Of a stretch of DNA of 64,000 bases, positions 43,572 to 54,024 are shown piece after piece. The notes beneath the pieces were generated by a model that was not told the origin of the DNA, ran no database searches, and was given only the letters and a program-made list of their open reading frames with translations. Position 1 is the stretch's first letter; each line of letters opens with the position of its first letter. The translations under genes were made by a program, and so were the position numbers. Source of the stretch: Rhizobium esperanzae (GTDB lineage: Bacteria; Pseudomonadota; Alphaproteobacteria; Rhizobiales; Rhizobiaceae); assembly GCF_002204185.1 (NCBI RefSeq), contig NZ_MXPU01000007.1, forward strand, positions 276,349 to 340,348, read 5' to 3'.

Positions 43572-43817
43572 TTACCAGAAGATCAGCCAGACGATCACGG
43601 CGATGCCACCGATTTGCACCAACAAGACCGAAAACAGCGTCAGCAGAATGGCCCAGTTGCGGCCTTCCGTGTGTTCATCGTCAAGGGCCTCGTCATGGCT
43701 GTCGTCCCGAATGTCAGGACGCATCGGCTTGAGGACGTCTGCAAATATATCAGGGCGGGCTGGCGGCACCTTGCTCGGGCTGCCATGCTCCTTTCCGGCG
43801 TGGCTGTCCTTGCTCAT
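43572..43817 (-). CDS. Small C-terminally anchored membrane protein
   Basis: 81 residues: a hydrophilic acidic N-terminal part (SKDSHAGKEHGSPSKV ... DDSHDEALDDEHTEG) and one C-terminal hydrophobic helix (NWAILLTLFSVLLVQIGGIAVIVWLIFW, about 54-81). The ATG at 43817 has GGAG seven bases upstream. The tail-anchor-like layout suggests an inner-membrane protein with most of the chain in the cytoplasm. Family unknown to me. It lies upstream of recJ in the same direction and may be co-transcribed. Confidence 0.7.
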   Translation of the reverse strand: MSKDSHAGKEHGSPSKVPPARPDIFADVLKPMRPDIRDDSHDEALDDEHTEGRNWAILLTLFSVLLVQIGGIAVIVWLIFW

Positions 43818-43972
43818 GAAATACTCCACGCCGGCGACTCACCATCTGTGGTTTTATTTATAGCAATATTTCGGCATTTGGTAATATAGACTTCCGCAGG
43901 GAGGCTGAACGATTAACAGAAAAAGCGCCCTGCCAGAGACAGAGCGGGCTCATACTCTCAGACGAAAAATGC

Positions 43973-45298
<1,326 letters not shown>

Positions 45299-45360
45299 GG
45301 ATCGATCCTGAAATGTCTGTGTGGCGGCAGCCGCCGAACGCGGCTGCCCAAGAGTTGGAA

Positions 45361-46578
45361 TTAACGGTGGGCGTTGAGCGAGATGACGTTATGCATCGTC
45401 TGGTCTGCCGTCGACATGAACTTCTTGATGTTGCGCGCAGCCTGACGGATGCGGTGTTCATTCTCGACAAGCGCCAGACGGACATAGTCGTCGCCCATCT
45501 CGCCGAAGCCGATGCCCGGAGCAACGGCGACGTCGGCCTTCTCGACCAAGAGCTTGGAAAATTCAAGCGAACCGAGATGACGGAACTTTTCCGGGATCTT
45601 CGCCCAGGCGAACATGGTGGCAGCCGGCGGCGGCACGTCGAAGCCGGCCTTGCCGAAGCTTTCGACCATGACGTCGCGGCGACGTTTATAGACGTTGCGG
45701 ACTTCGGCAATGTCGGAACCATCGCCATTCAGCGCATGGGTCGCCGCTACCTGGATCGGCGTGAAGGCGCCGTAGTCGAGATAGGATTTAACGCGGGTGA
45801 GCGCCGCGATCAGCCGCTCGTTGCCGACGGCAAAGCCCATGCGCCAGCCGGGCATGGAGAAGGTCTTCGACATCGAGGTGAACTCGACGGTCACATCCAT
45901 CGCGCCCGGCACTTCGAGAACCGACGGCGGCGGGGCGCCGTCGAAGTAGATCTCCGAATAGGCAAGGTCGGAGAGCACGATGATGTCGTGCTTCTTGGCG
46001 AAGGCGACGACGTCCTTGTAGAAATCGAGCGTCGCGACAAAGGCCGTCGGGTTCGAGGGATAGTTGAGGATCAGCGCCAAAGGCTTCGGGATCGAATGGC
46101 GGACCGCGCGCTCGAGCGGCGGGAAGAAGGTCTCGTCCGGCTCCACCGACATCGAGCGGATCACGCCGCCGGCCATCAGGAAGCCGAAGGCATGGATCGG
46201 ATAGGTGGGATTAGGGCAGAGGATCACGTCGCCGGGCGCGGTGATCGCCTGCGCCATATTGGCGAAGCCTTCCTTAGAGCCGAGGGTGGCGACCACCTGC
46301 GTATCCGGATTGAGCTTGACGCCAAAACGGCGGGCATAATAGGCGGCCTGGGCGCGGCGCAGGCCCGGAATGCCCTTGGAGGAGGAATAACGGTGCGTGC
46401 GCGGATCCTGTACAACCTCGCACAGCTTGTCGACGATCGCCTGGGGAGTCGGAAGGTCAGGGTTTCCCATGCCGAGATCGATGATATCGGCGCCGCCCGC
46501 TCGCGCGCTTGCTTTCAAACGGTTGACCTGTTCGAAAACATAAGGCGGCAAACGCCGGACTTTGTGAAACTCTTCCAT
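45361..46578 (-). CDS. alaC: Class I/II PLP aminotransferase, AlaC type
   Basis: 405-residue aminotransferase closely following the E. coli AlaC pattern: RLPPYVFEQVNRLK, DIIDLGMGNPDLPTP, TLGSKEGFANM, NYPSNPTA and the PLP-binding lysine in FTSMSKTFSMPGWRMGF, ending with VSPGIGFG-like APGIGFGEMGDDYVRLAL. AlaC makes alanine from pyruvate and glutamate. Rhizobial annotations sometimes call it LL-diaminopimelate aminotransferase, and the sequence alone cannot exclude a wider specificity. It is upstream of hom in the same operon. Confidence 0.88.
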   Translation of the reverse strand: MEEFHKVRRLPPYVFEQVNRLKASARAGGADIIDLGMGNPDLPTPQAIVDKLCEVVQDPRTHRYSSSKGIPGLRRAQAAYYARRFGVKLNPDTQVVATLGSKEGFANMAQAITAPGDVILCPNPTYPIHAFGFLMAGGVIRSMSVEPDETFFPPLERAVRHSIPKPLALILNYPSNPTAFVATLDFYKDVVAFAKKHDIIVLSDLAYSEIYFDGAPPPSVLEVPGAMDVTVEFTSMSKTFSMPGWRMGFAVGNERLIAALTRVKSYLDYGAFTPIQVAATHALNGDGSDIAEVRNVYKRRRDVMVESFGKAGFDVPPPAATMFAWAKIPEKFRHLGSLEFSKLLVEKADVAVAPGIGFGEMGDDYVRLALVENEHRIRQAARNIKKFMSTADQTMHNVISLNAHR

Positions 46579-46799
46579 TTCATTCCCCGTGGAAAGGCGG
46601 CTTTCGGGCCGCGGTCGAAGTTCGTTCCGTCTCCCGGCGGCTGCGACACGAACTTCACAATCGCAGCGCCGTATTCATCAGACCCAAGCCAAGCGGCAAA
46701 TCTTTGACGGAAAGGCCGCACAACCACGCATTATCGGCAAAATCGCATCTTCCGATCCATCCGGAAGGCTTTGCGTCCAATTTGCCTGAAAGGCAAGGC

Positions 46800-47213
46800 T
46801 TATTTGGAGATTTCAGAGAGCGTCTGCGCACCGTGCTCGGCGGCAAGGCGGCGCATTTCGGTGACCTTGGCCTGATATTCGGCTTCCGAGATCGTGCCCG
46901 ACTTGCGCCGGGCAGCAAGCGCGGTCAACTGATGCTGCAGTTCGGCCGCCTGCTCATCGCTCATCTGGACATTGGCGGCCGTCAGCGGCGCGCCGAAATT
47001 CGGATAGCCGTCCGGTGATTTCATCAGACCGCCTTCAACCGCCTCGCCCTTGGTTGCCGGCATGACGACGGCTGTCGGCGCCGCTCGCTTGGCGGCGGCG
47101 GCGGCTTTTTCCTCCGCCGTCAGATTGCATCCGGCAAGGGTCATCGCCGCCGCGGCGCAGATCAACGCGGTACGGTTGAAGGTTGCGATGCGCCGAATGC
47201 CGTTCTCGATCAT
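46800..47213 (-). CDS. Small lipoprotein with C-terminal SHOCT-like helix
   Basis: 137 residues. The start has a lipobox (ALICAAAAMTLAGC, lipidated cysteine near residue 29), then an Ala/Lys-rich spacer and the conserved-looking block SPDGYPNFGAPLTAANVQMSDEQ. The end has a short amphipathic repeat, LTALAARRKSGTISEAEYQAKVTEMRRLAAEHG, of the SHOCT type. It is probably attached to an envelope membrane facing the periplasm. It is divergent from phaC. No specific function can be assigned. Confidence 0.72.
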   Translation of the reverse strand: MIENGIRRIATFNRTALICAAAAMTLAGCNLTAEEKAAAAAKRAAPTAVVMPATKGEAVEGGLMKSPDGYPNFGAPLTAANVQMSDEQAAELQHQLTALAARRKSGTISEAEYQAKVTEMRRLAAEHGAQTLSEISK

Positions 47214-47317
47214 GCCTCAAAATCCAGTTCTGATTGCTTCGACTGTTAAATTTGTCGCAGCCACAAAGCAATAGCACGAGCCGATGCGGGTGGAACTTGT
47301 TTTCTCGTTCGGTCACG

Positions 47318-49210
47318 ATGTACAACAAACGGATAAAAAGAGTGCTGCCGCCGGAGGAAATGGTGACCGACAGCAAGCAGGAGAGTGGCGGCCAGAAGAA
47401 TGGCGACAAGACCGGTTTCGACGCGACCGATCTCGAACCCTATCTGTTGAAGGATCCCGAGACCATGGCGATGAATTTCGCCCGGGCGCTCGAAAATCTC
47501 GGCCAGGCCGCCTCGGCCTGGCTTGCGCCGCGCGAACGCGGCGAGATCAGCGAAACCGCCATCGATCCCATGACCGACATGGTCAAAACGCTTTCCAAGG
47601 TCAGCGAATACTGGATTTCCGATCCCCGTCGCACCTTCGAGGCGCAGACCCAGCTGATGTCCTCGTTCTTCGGCATCTGGATGCGCTCGATGCAGCGCGT
47701 GCAGGGCGAACCCCTGCCGCCCGAGCCCGACACCCGCAAGGACAAGCGCTTTTCGGACGAGGATTGGCATAAAAATCCGTTCTTCGATTTCCTCCGCCAG
47801 GTCTATTTCGTCACGAGCGATTGGGTGGACAAGCTGGTGTCGGAGACCGACGGCCTCGACGAGCACACCAAGCACAAGGCTGGATTCTACGTGAAGCAGA
47901 TCACGGCAGCCCTTTCGCCGAGCAACTTCATCGCTACCAACCCGCAGCTTTACCGCGAGACGATCGCAAGCAACGGCGAAAACCTGGTGCGCGGCATGAA
48001 GATGCTCGCCGAGGACATCGCTGCGGGCAACGGCGAGCTTCGCCTTCGACAGACGGACATGACGAAATTCGCTGTCGGCCGCGACATGGCGCTGACGCCG
48101 GGCAAAGTCATCGCCCAGAACGATATCTGCCAGATCATCCAGTACGAAGCCTCGACCGAAACCGTTCTGAAGCGGCCGCTGCTGATCTGCCCGCCCTGGA
48201 TCAACAAGTTCTATATTCTTGATCTCAACCCGCAGAAATCCTTCATCAAATGGTGCGTGGACCAGGGCCAGACCGTCTTCGTCATATCCTGGGTCAACCC
48301 GGATGCGCGTCACGCGGAGAAGGACTGGGGCGCCTATGCCCGCGAGGGCGTCGATTTCGCGCTCGATACGATCGAGAAGGCGACCGGCGAGAAGGACGTC
48401 AACGCCGTCGGCTACTGCGTCGGCGGCACGCTGCTGGCGGCGACACTGGCGCTGCACGCCAAGGAGAAAAACCGGCGCATCAAGACCGCCACGCTCTTCA
48501 CAACGCAGGTCGATTTCACCCATGCCGGTGATCTCAAGGTCTTCGTCGACGAGGAGCAGCTTGCCGCGCTCGAAGAGCATATGAAGGCGGCCGGCTATCT
48601 CGACGGCACGAAGATGTCGATGGCCTTCAACATGCTGCGCGCTTCCGAGCTGATCTGGCCTTATTTCGTCAACAGCTACCTCAAGGGTCAGGAGCCCCTG
48701 CCCTTCGACCTGTTGTTCTGGAACGCCGATTCGACCCGCATGGCGGCGGCAAACCACGCCTTCTACCTGCGAAACTGCTATCTCCGCAATGCGTTGACGC
48801 AGAACGAGATGATCCTCGACGGCAAGCGCATATCGCTGAAGGATGTGAAGATCCCGATCTATAATCTCGCCACGCGCGAGGACCACATCGCGCCTGCAAA
48901 ATCGGTCTTCCTCGGCAGTCAGTTCTTCGGCGGCAAGGTGGAATTCGTCGTCACCGGCTCGGGACATATCGCTGGCGTCGTGAACCCGCCCGACAAGAAG
49001 AAATACCAGTTCTGGACGGGTGGCCCGGCCAAGGGCGACTACGAGACCTGGCTCGAGCGGGCCACCGAGACGGCGGGGTCGTGGTGGCCGCATTGGCAGA
49101 CCTGGATCGAGACGCAGGACGGCAGACGCGTTGCGGCGCGCAAACCCGGCGGCGATGCGCTGAACGCGATCGAGGAAGCACCGGGAAGTTATGTGATGGA
49201 ACGCACCTGA
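47318..49210 (+). CDS. phaC: Class I poly(R)-hydroxyalkanoic acid synthase
   Basis: Polymerises hydroxyacyl-CoA into polyhydroxybutyrate granules. The 630-residue product has the N-terminal PhaC domain (about 100-270, FDFLRQVYFVTSDWV) and the alpha/beta core with the catalytic triad C367 in the lipase-like box GYCVGG, D522 in REDHIAP and H550 in GSGHIAG. Length fits rhizobial PhaC. The start MYNKRIKRV lacks a clear ribosome-binding site; a GTG or ATG ~42 bp later (near GCCGGAGG) is possible. Divergent from the lipoprotein gene. The phasin at 9235 belongs to the same storage system. Confidence 0.95.
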   Translation: MYNKRIKRVLPPEEMVTDSKQESGGQKNGDKTGFDATDLEPYLLKDPETMAMNFARALENLGQAASAWLAPRERGEISETAIDPMTDMVKTLSKVSEYWISDPRRTFEAQTQLMSSFFGIWMRSMQRVQGEPLPPEPDTRKDKRFSDEDWHKNPFFDFLRQVYFVTSDWVDKLVSETDGLDEHTKHKAGFYVKQITAALSPSNFIATNPQLYRETIASNGENLVRGMKMLAEDIAAGNGELRLRQTDMTKFAVGRDMALTPGKVIAQNDICQIIQYEASTETVLKRPLLICPPWINKFYILDLNPQKSFIKWCVDQGQTVFVISWVNPDARHAEKDWGAYAREGVDFALDTIEKATGEKDVNAVGYCVGGTLLAATLALHAKEKNRRIKTATLFTTQVDFTHAGDLKVFVDEEQLAALEEHMKAAGYLDGTKMSMAFNMLRASELIWPYFVNSYLKGQEPLPFDLLFWNADSTRMAAANHAFYLRNCYLRNALTQNEMILDGKRISLKDVKIPIYNLATREDHIAPAKSVFLGSQFFGGKVEFVVTGSGHIAGVVNPPDKKKYQFWTGGPAKGDYETWLERATETAGSWWPHWQTWIETQDGRRVAARKPGGDALNAIEEAPGSYVMERT

Positions 49211-49418
49211 GACGCCGGCAGGCATCTCTTTTTGAGACATCCCAAGAAACAGCGATATCGCGTAAACAAATTAGAAACCATAATTCGTCATCCTCGCGAA
49301 ACAGTCGGAAGTCGCAAGCGGCCTAAATTCGGCCCCTTTGCGCCCTTACCGGCCCCGGCGAAGTTTTAGTCAGTCAGTGCCGCCGGCCTGCGTAGCGAGT
49401 TTGAAAGACGAGTGTAGT

Positions 49419-50756
49419 ATGGCGTTTGCGGTAGGGACGTTGGATCACGTCGCCCCTCTTGGCGGATCTGCTTTGCGTTCGCACAGATCTCGCGGTTTTC
49501 TTTACGGTGTCATCGGCGCCGGGCTTTTAACCTCAACATGGCTGATCGCGACCTTGGCAACGATGCATTCGGTCGCGGCGCCCTTTTCTTCAGCCGATAG
49601 CCTGGCACAGATCCGGGCCGCCTCGAAGGCGGCGCCGTCAAGTCGCCTTGAGCGGTTGATCCATGTCGGCAAGGGTGACCGGCTGACCGCCTTCAACGCG
49701 AAGCCGAAGATGCCGCTGACGGCAAGCCTCATCCAGTCTCACGCCGAAAAGACTGCCGCTGCCGTAACGGCATTGGCGGCTCTTACGAAGAACAATCGGC
49801 TCGTCATGGCTGCCGAGCAACCGGTCGTCGCCGCGATTTCCGACAGTGCCAAATTCCGCAAAGATGATGCGATCGCACCGCCGCCGGTCGAACTCGCCTC
49901 GGCAGAGATTGAAGAAGACGACGGCAACCGGATCATCATTCCGTCAAAGGAGGCCGTCGCCGCCGCCCAACTCCAGGCGATGCTCGCGCTGGCTGATGCC
50001 GACCCCCGGCAGATCGCGCCCGCCCCAATCGAGCCGGCCGCCTCTCCTGTCAGGACCGCCTCGGTTCCTGCAACAGCATCCGCACCGGTGGAGGTCGCGG
50101 CGGCGGAGGATCAACCCTTCGATCTCGTCCTGTCGCCCGATGCAGGTTCCGTGCCGTTGCCGATGGCGCGTCCGGACGGACTCGTCGGCAAACCGGCGCC
50201 GGCCGCAAAGGGTGCACAGCGCTCTGCCGGGCCTGTCCTGGCCTATGCCCAGCCGAACTCGCCGATCGAGGACGATGAGGACGATGCCGTGCCGCGCTAC
50301 GACAAGCCGGTCTTCTCGCCGAAACTGCGGGCAGGTGTCGCGATCTACGACATCGAAAACAGCACCGTCTATCTGCCGAACGGCGAACGGCTGGAGGCTC
50401 ATTCCGGTCTCGGCAAGATGCGTGACAATCCGCGTTACGTGGACAAGAAGATGCGCGGACCAACGCCGCCGCATACCTATGTCCTCACGATGCGCGAGGC
50501 GCTCTTTCACGGTGTCGAAGCGCTGCGCTTGACACCGGTGGAAGGCTCGGATGCCATCTATGACCGCGTCGGCCTGCTTGCCCACACCTATATGCTCGGC
50601 AAGAACGGCGATTCCAACGGCTGCGTGTCCTTTAAGGATTACAAACGCTTCCTGGCCGCCTACAAACGCGGTGAGATCAAGCAGCTCGTGGTAGTGCCGC
50701 GGCTGAACAACAAGCCCGCCTCGACGCTGGCCTCGCTGTTTTCGTCGCGCAGCTAA
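49419..50756 (+). CDS. DUF2778 domain protein (L,D-transpeptidase-like)
   Basis: 445 residues. One membrane segment near the N-terminus (GFLYGVIGAGLLTSTWLIATLAT, about 25-48), then a long Pro/Ala/Asp-rich region (to ~310), and a C-terminal DUF2778 domain with VAIYDIENSTVYLPNGERLEAHSGLG, RGPTPPHTYVL and the conserved cysteine motif NGDSNGCVSFKDY. DUF2778 domains are related to L,D-transpeptidase-like enzymes, including type VI effectors (Tlde1) that act on peptidoglycan. In rhizobia such proteins are often anchored housekeeping proteins. The weak ribosome-binding site leaves the start approximate. Confidence 0.8.
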   Translation: MAFAVGTLDHVAPLGGSALRSHRSRGFLYGVIGAGLLTSTWLIATLATMHSVAAPFSSADSLAQIRAASKAAPSSRLERLIHVGKGDRLTAFNAKPKMPLTASLIQSHAEKTAAAVTALAALTKNNRLVMAAEQPVVAAISDSAKFRKDDAIAPPPVELASAEIEEDDGNRIIIPSKEAVAAAQLQAMLALADADPRQIAPAPIEPAASPVRTASVPATASAPVEVAAAEDQPFDLVLSPDAGSVPLPMARPDGLVGKPAPAAKGAQRSAGPVLAYAQPNSPIEDDEDDAVPRYDKPVFSPKLRAGVAIYDIENSTVYLPNGERLEAHSGLGKMRDNPRYVDKKMRGPTPPHTYVLTMREALFHGVEALRLTPVEGSDAIYDRVGLLAHTYMLGKNGDSNGCVSFKDYKRFLAAYKRGEIKQLVVVPRLNNKPASTLASLFSSRS

Positions 50757-50798
50757 TTTAAGGAGCAGGTGGGCAAGCAGCCGCTTGCCCCCGCAGCC

Positions 50799-51956
50799 CT
50801 ACTTCAGCCAGACTGCTATCCGCTCCACCGCTTCGGCGATCTCTCCTTGCGAACCCGCATAGGAGAGACGCAGGGTTCGGTGTCCCTCCAGAGGATCGAA
50901 ATCCAGGCCCGGCGTCGCCGCGACGTTGATTTCGGCCAACATGCGCTTGGCAAAGCCCATGCTGTCATTGGTGAAGCGCGAGACATCGACATAGGCGTAG
51001 AAGGCGCCGTCCATCGGCGAAGCGGGCGCAAGGCCGATCCTGGGCAGGCGGTCGAGCAGCAGCGCGCGGTTTGCGGCATAGTTCGCCTTGACATGATCGA
51101 GCTCTTCGCATGCGCCAAGCGCGGCCACCGCTGCGATCTGGGAGAGCTCGGGCGGCGAGATATAGAGGCTCTGCGCCACCCGCTCGATCGGCCGCACCAG
51201 CCGTTCCGGCAGCACCATCCAGCCGATTCGCCAGCCGGTCATGCAGTAATATTTGGAGAACGAGTTGATGACGATCGCCTCATTCGTCAGCTCGAGCGCG
51301 CTCGCCTCCTCTCCCGCGAAGGTCAGCCCATGATAGATCTCATCGGAGATGAAGGCGATGGATTGGGCCGCGCAGTAATCCGCAAGCGCCTTCAACCCGT
51401 CACGGCCGGTCACCGTGCCGGTCGGGTTGGCGGGGCTTGCAAGCAGCACGCCTTTGAGCCTGACGCCGCTTTGCTGCTGCGCCGCCTCGAGGCTCTCAGG
51501 TGTCAGGGTGAAGTGGGTCTCGGCCGTCACCGGCACTTCGAGAACCTTCAGCCCCAGCGCGCCGAGAATGTTGCGATAAGCAGGATAACCCGGTCTTGCG
51601 ATCGCCACGGCATCGCCAGCATCAAAAAGCGTGAGGAAGGCGAGATTGAACCCTGCCGAGGAGCCTGTGGTTATGGCGATGCGCTTGGGATCGATCTCCA
51701 GGCCGTGACGGTCCCTGTAGTGCCAGGCCAGTGCGGATTTCAGCCGCGCCGTCCCCAGCGCATCCGTATAACCGATCCGGCCTTCGACAAGGGCGGCGCT
51801 TGCCGCTTCGAGGGCAGATCGAGGCGCGGGATGCGAGGGTTGGCCGACCGCCATCGAGATGACGGGATGGCCGGCTGCCCGCCGCTTCGTCGCCTCCGCC
51901 AACACGTCCATGGCATGAAAAGGCTCGACTTCGCTGCGTTTCGATATGGAAAACAA
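50799..51956 (-). CDS. Class I/II pyridoxal-phosphate aminotransferase
   Basis: 385 residues of the AspC/AlaA-like fold. Markers: VISMAVGQPSHPAP, TTGSSAGFNLAFL, SPANPTGTVTGRD, DEIYHGLTF and the PLP lysine in INSFSKYYCMTGWRIGWMV; it ends RTLRLSYAGSQGEIAEAVERIAVWLK. Substrate not determined. It shows no special linkage: convergent with the DUF2778 gene and divergent from the DsbA gene. It differs clearly from the AlaC-type enzyme at 45361, so the two are not recent duplicates. Confidence 0.88.
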   Translation of the reverse strand: MFSISKRSEVEPFHAMDVLAEATKRRAAGHPVISMAVGQPSHPAPRSALEAASAALVEGRIGYTDALGTARLKSALAWHYRDRHGLEIDPKRIAITTGSSAGFNLAFLTLFDAGDAVAIARPGYPAYRNILGALGLKVLEVPVTAETHFTLTPESLEAAQQQSGVRLKGVLLASPANPTGTVTGRDGLKALADYCAAQSIAFISDEIYHGLTFAGEEASALELTNEAIVINSFSKYYCMTGWRIGWMVLPERLVRPIERVAQSLYISPPELSQIAAVAALGACEELDHVKANYAANRALLLDRLPRIGLAPASPMDGAFYAYVDVSRFTNDSMGFAKRMLAEINVAATPGLDFDPLEGHRTLRLSYAGSQGEIAEAVERIAVWLK

Positions 51957-52160
51957 GATCGCTTCTCGCTCGACTTCTTCGCTATTGGCCAGACAATTGC
52001 CGCATTAATCGGCTCATCACAATCCCGCGAGGGCGGCACAGGGATGAAAATTCCTGTTTGAACAGAACTCGACGCGCCGTACCTTGACGCGACGCGTTCA
52101 AGTCCATAACTCGGCGACGGTTTTCTTGACCAAGACTGCATCGCCGATGACGAGGATATC

Positions 52161-52919
52161 ATGGCCTTCTTCTCAAAAAGCTTCACCGCACTGGCGCTCG
52201 CCGCATCGATCGCGCTCCCGTTTCCGGCGGCAGCGCTCGACGATCAGCAGAAGAAGGAGTTCGGCGAATTCATCAAGCAATATCTGATCGAAAACCCGGA
52301 GATCATGCTCGACGTCCAGGACGCGCTGCAGAAGAAGCAGGAAGCCGCGCGGCTGGTGAAGGCCAATATGGCGATCGAGAAGAACACCGCAAACATCTTC
52401 AATTCAAAGGATGACGTCACGCTCGGCAATCCCAAGGGCGATGTGACCGTCGTCGAATTCTTCGATTATAATTGCACCTACTGCCGTCACGCGCTTCCCG
52501 ACATGCAGGCGATGCTGAAGAAGGACACGAACGTCCGCTTCGTGCTCAAGGAATTCCCGATCCTTGGGCCGGATTCGGTTGCCGCCCACAAAGTGGCCGA
52601 CGCCTTCCGCAGGCTGGCGCCTGCCAAATATGCCGATTTCCACGTCGCCCTTCTTAGCAGCGAAGGCCGCGCCTCGGAAGACAGTGCGATCGCCGTCGCA
52701 GGCTCTCTCGGGGTCAGCGAAGACAAGATTCGCGCCGAGATGGCGAAGAGCCCGAACGATGGGATCGTTCAGGCGACCTATCAGCTTGCCTCCAGCCTCG
52801 GTATCAGCGGCACGCCCTCTTATGTGATCGGCAACGAGCTGGTCCCGGGCGCCGTCGGGCTCGACGATCTCGAAGCCAAGGTCAAGAACATGCGCAGCTG
52901 CGGCAAGACCGCCTGCTGA
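52161..52919 (+). CDS. DsbA-family thiol oxidoreductase, exported
   Basis: 252 residues. Signal peptide MAFFSKSFTALALAASIALPFPAAA (cleavage near residue 25). An N-terminal helical region (DQQKKEFGEFIKQYLIENPEIMLDV) is typical of BdbD/ScsC-like proteins. A thioredoxin fold follows with the active site C105-T-Y-C108 and the cis-proline in GTPSYVIG. A GAGGA site precedes the ATG. It probably acts in periplasmic disulfide formation or isomerisation. The partner DsbB-like gene is not in the window. Confidence 0.9.
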   Translation: MAFFSKSFTALALAASIALPFPAAALDDQQKKEFGEFIKQYLIENPEIMLDVQDALQKKQEAARLVKANMAIEKNTANIFNSKDDVTLGNPKGDVTVVEFFDYNCTYCRHALPDMQAMLKKDTNVRFVLKEFPILGPDSVAAHKVADAFRRLAPAKYADFHVALLSSEGRASEDSAIAVAGSLGVSEDKIRAEMAKSPNDGIVQATYQLASSLGISGTPSYVIGNELVPGAVGLDDLEAKVKNMRSCGKTAC

Positions 52920-53079
52920 GGGAGCGGGCAGCCGACCGGCCGCTCATCAAATCGCCAGAATCGAAGCGTTTCAGCCATGTGGACAAATGTGGCGCGATTC
53001 CTGTCGGCCAACCCGTAAGGGCTTTCATTCAGCCCTCGCGGAGTCTATAGGTTGCCGTCGTGCATTTACGGAACATTCG

Positions 53080-53517
53080 ATGACGCAAACGATTTTTGTC
53101 CTGAACGGCCCAAACCTGAACATGCTGGGTAAACGAGAGCCCGGCATTTATGGCGGCAAGACGCTCAAGGACATCGAGGCAGACTGCAAGGCAGCCGGGC
53201 GCGAACTCGGCTTTGATATCGACTTCCGTCAGAGCAACCACGAAGGCACGCTTGTGGACTGGTTCCACGAGGCCGACGAAAAGGCTGCCGGCGTCGCCAT
53301 CAATGCAGGCGCCTATACGCATACGTCAGTCGCGCTGCACGACGCGATCCGCGCTATATCAATTCCCGTCATCGAACTCCACATATCCAACGTCCATGCA
53401 CGGGAAGAATTTCGCCACAAGTCGATGATCGCGCCGGCATGCAAGGGCGTGATCTGCGGCTTCGGGCCTCACAGCTACATCCTGGCGCTCCATGCGCTGA
53501 AGAACATCACGGCATAA
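53080..53517 (+). CDS. aroQ: Type II 3-dehydroquinate dehydratase
   Basis: Third step of the shikimate pathway. The 145-residue length is standard. Active-site features are visible: VLNGPNLNMLGKREPGIYG (Arg and Tyr of the mobile loop), QSNHEGTLVDW, INAGAYTHTSVALHDA, ELHISNVHAREEFRHKS and GVICGFG. The ATG at 53080 begins MTQTIFVLN; the frame is open upstream but that part is not coding. It is 20 bp upstream of accB in the same direction, a linkage widely conserved in alphaproteobacteria. Confidence 0.96.
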   Translation: MTQTIFVLNGPNLNMLGKREPGIYGGKTLKDIEADCKAAGRELGFDIDFRQSNHEGTLVDWFHEADEKAAGVAINAGAYTHTSVALHDAIRAISIPVIELHISNVHAREEFRHKSMIAPACKGVICGFGPHSYILALHALKNITA

Positions 53518-53537
53518 GAAGAAGACAGGGCAACACC

Positions 53538-54014
53538 ATGGCTGAAAAGAAATCGGGTATCGATCAGGCACTGATCCGCGATCTCGCCAATATTCTCAAC
53601 GAGACGGATCTGACGGAGATCGAGGTCGAGCAGGAGGACTTGCGCATCCGCGTTTCGCGCGGCGGCACGCCGCAATACGTCCAGGCGCCGATTGCTGCAC
53701 CGGCCTTTGCCGCCCCGGCCGCAGCCGCCGCTCCCGCAGCCGCCGCTGCCGCGCCCGCCGCAGCGCCCGGCCGCAACCCGGCGAATGTCGTCAACGCGCC
53801 GATGGTCGGCACCGTCTACATGGCGCCGGCTCCGGGCGCACGTCCCTTCATCGAAATCGGCGCCACCGTCAAGGAAGGCCAGACGCTCATCATCATCGAA
53901 GCGATGAAGACGATGAACCAGATCCCCTCGCCGAAATCGGGCAAGGTGACCGAAATTCTCGTCGATGACGGACATCCCGTCGAATACGGCCAAGCCCTCG
54001 TCGTCATCGAATAG
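53538..54014 (+). CDS. accB: Biotin carboxyl carrier protein of acetyl-CoA carboxylase
   Basis: 158 residues. An N-terminal helical region ([33 protein letters not shown]) is followed by an Ala/Pro hinge (about 55-82) and the biotinyl domain with the biotin lysine K124 in EAMKTMN. This EAMKTMN is a usual BCCP variant of EAMKMMN. It carries CO2 from biotin carboxylase to the carboxyltransferase in fatty-acid synthesis. It is between aroQ and accC, with 10 bp to accC, so an operon is certain. Confidence 0.97.
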   Translation: MAEKKSGIDQALIRDLANILNETDLTEIEVEQEDLRIRVSRGGTPQYVQAPIAAPAFAAPAAAAAPAAAAAAPAAAPGRNPANVVNAPMVGTVYMAPAPGARPFIEIGATVKEGQTLIIIEAMKTMNQIPSPKSGKVTEILVDDGHPVEYGQALVVIE

Positions 54015-54024
54015 GCCCAAGCCC

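Noticed and set aside
47246..49240. A 664-codon reverse frame across phaC
   Set aside because: The forward gene has the full PhaC catalytic triad; the reverse frame has no family pattern or ribosome-binding site.
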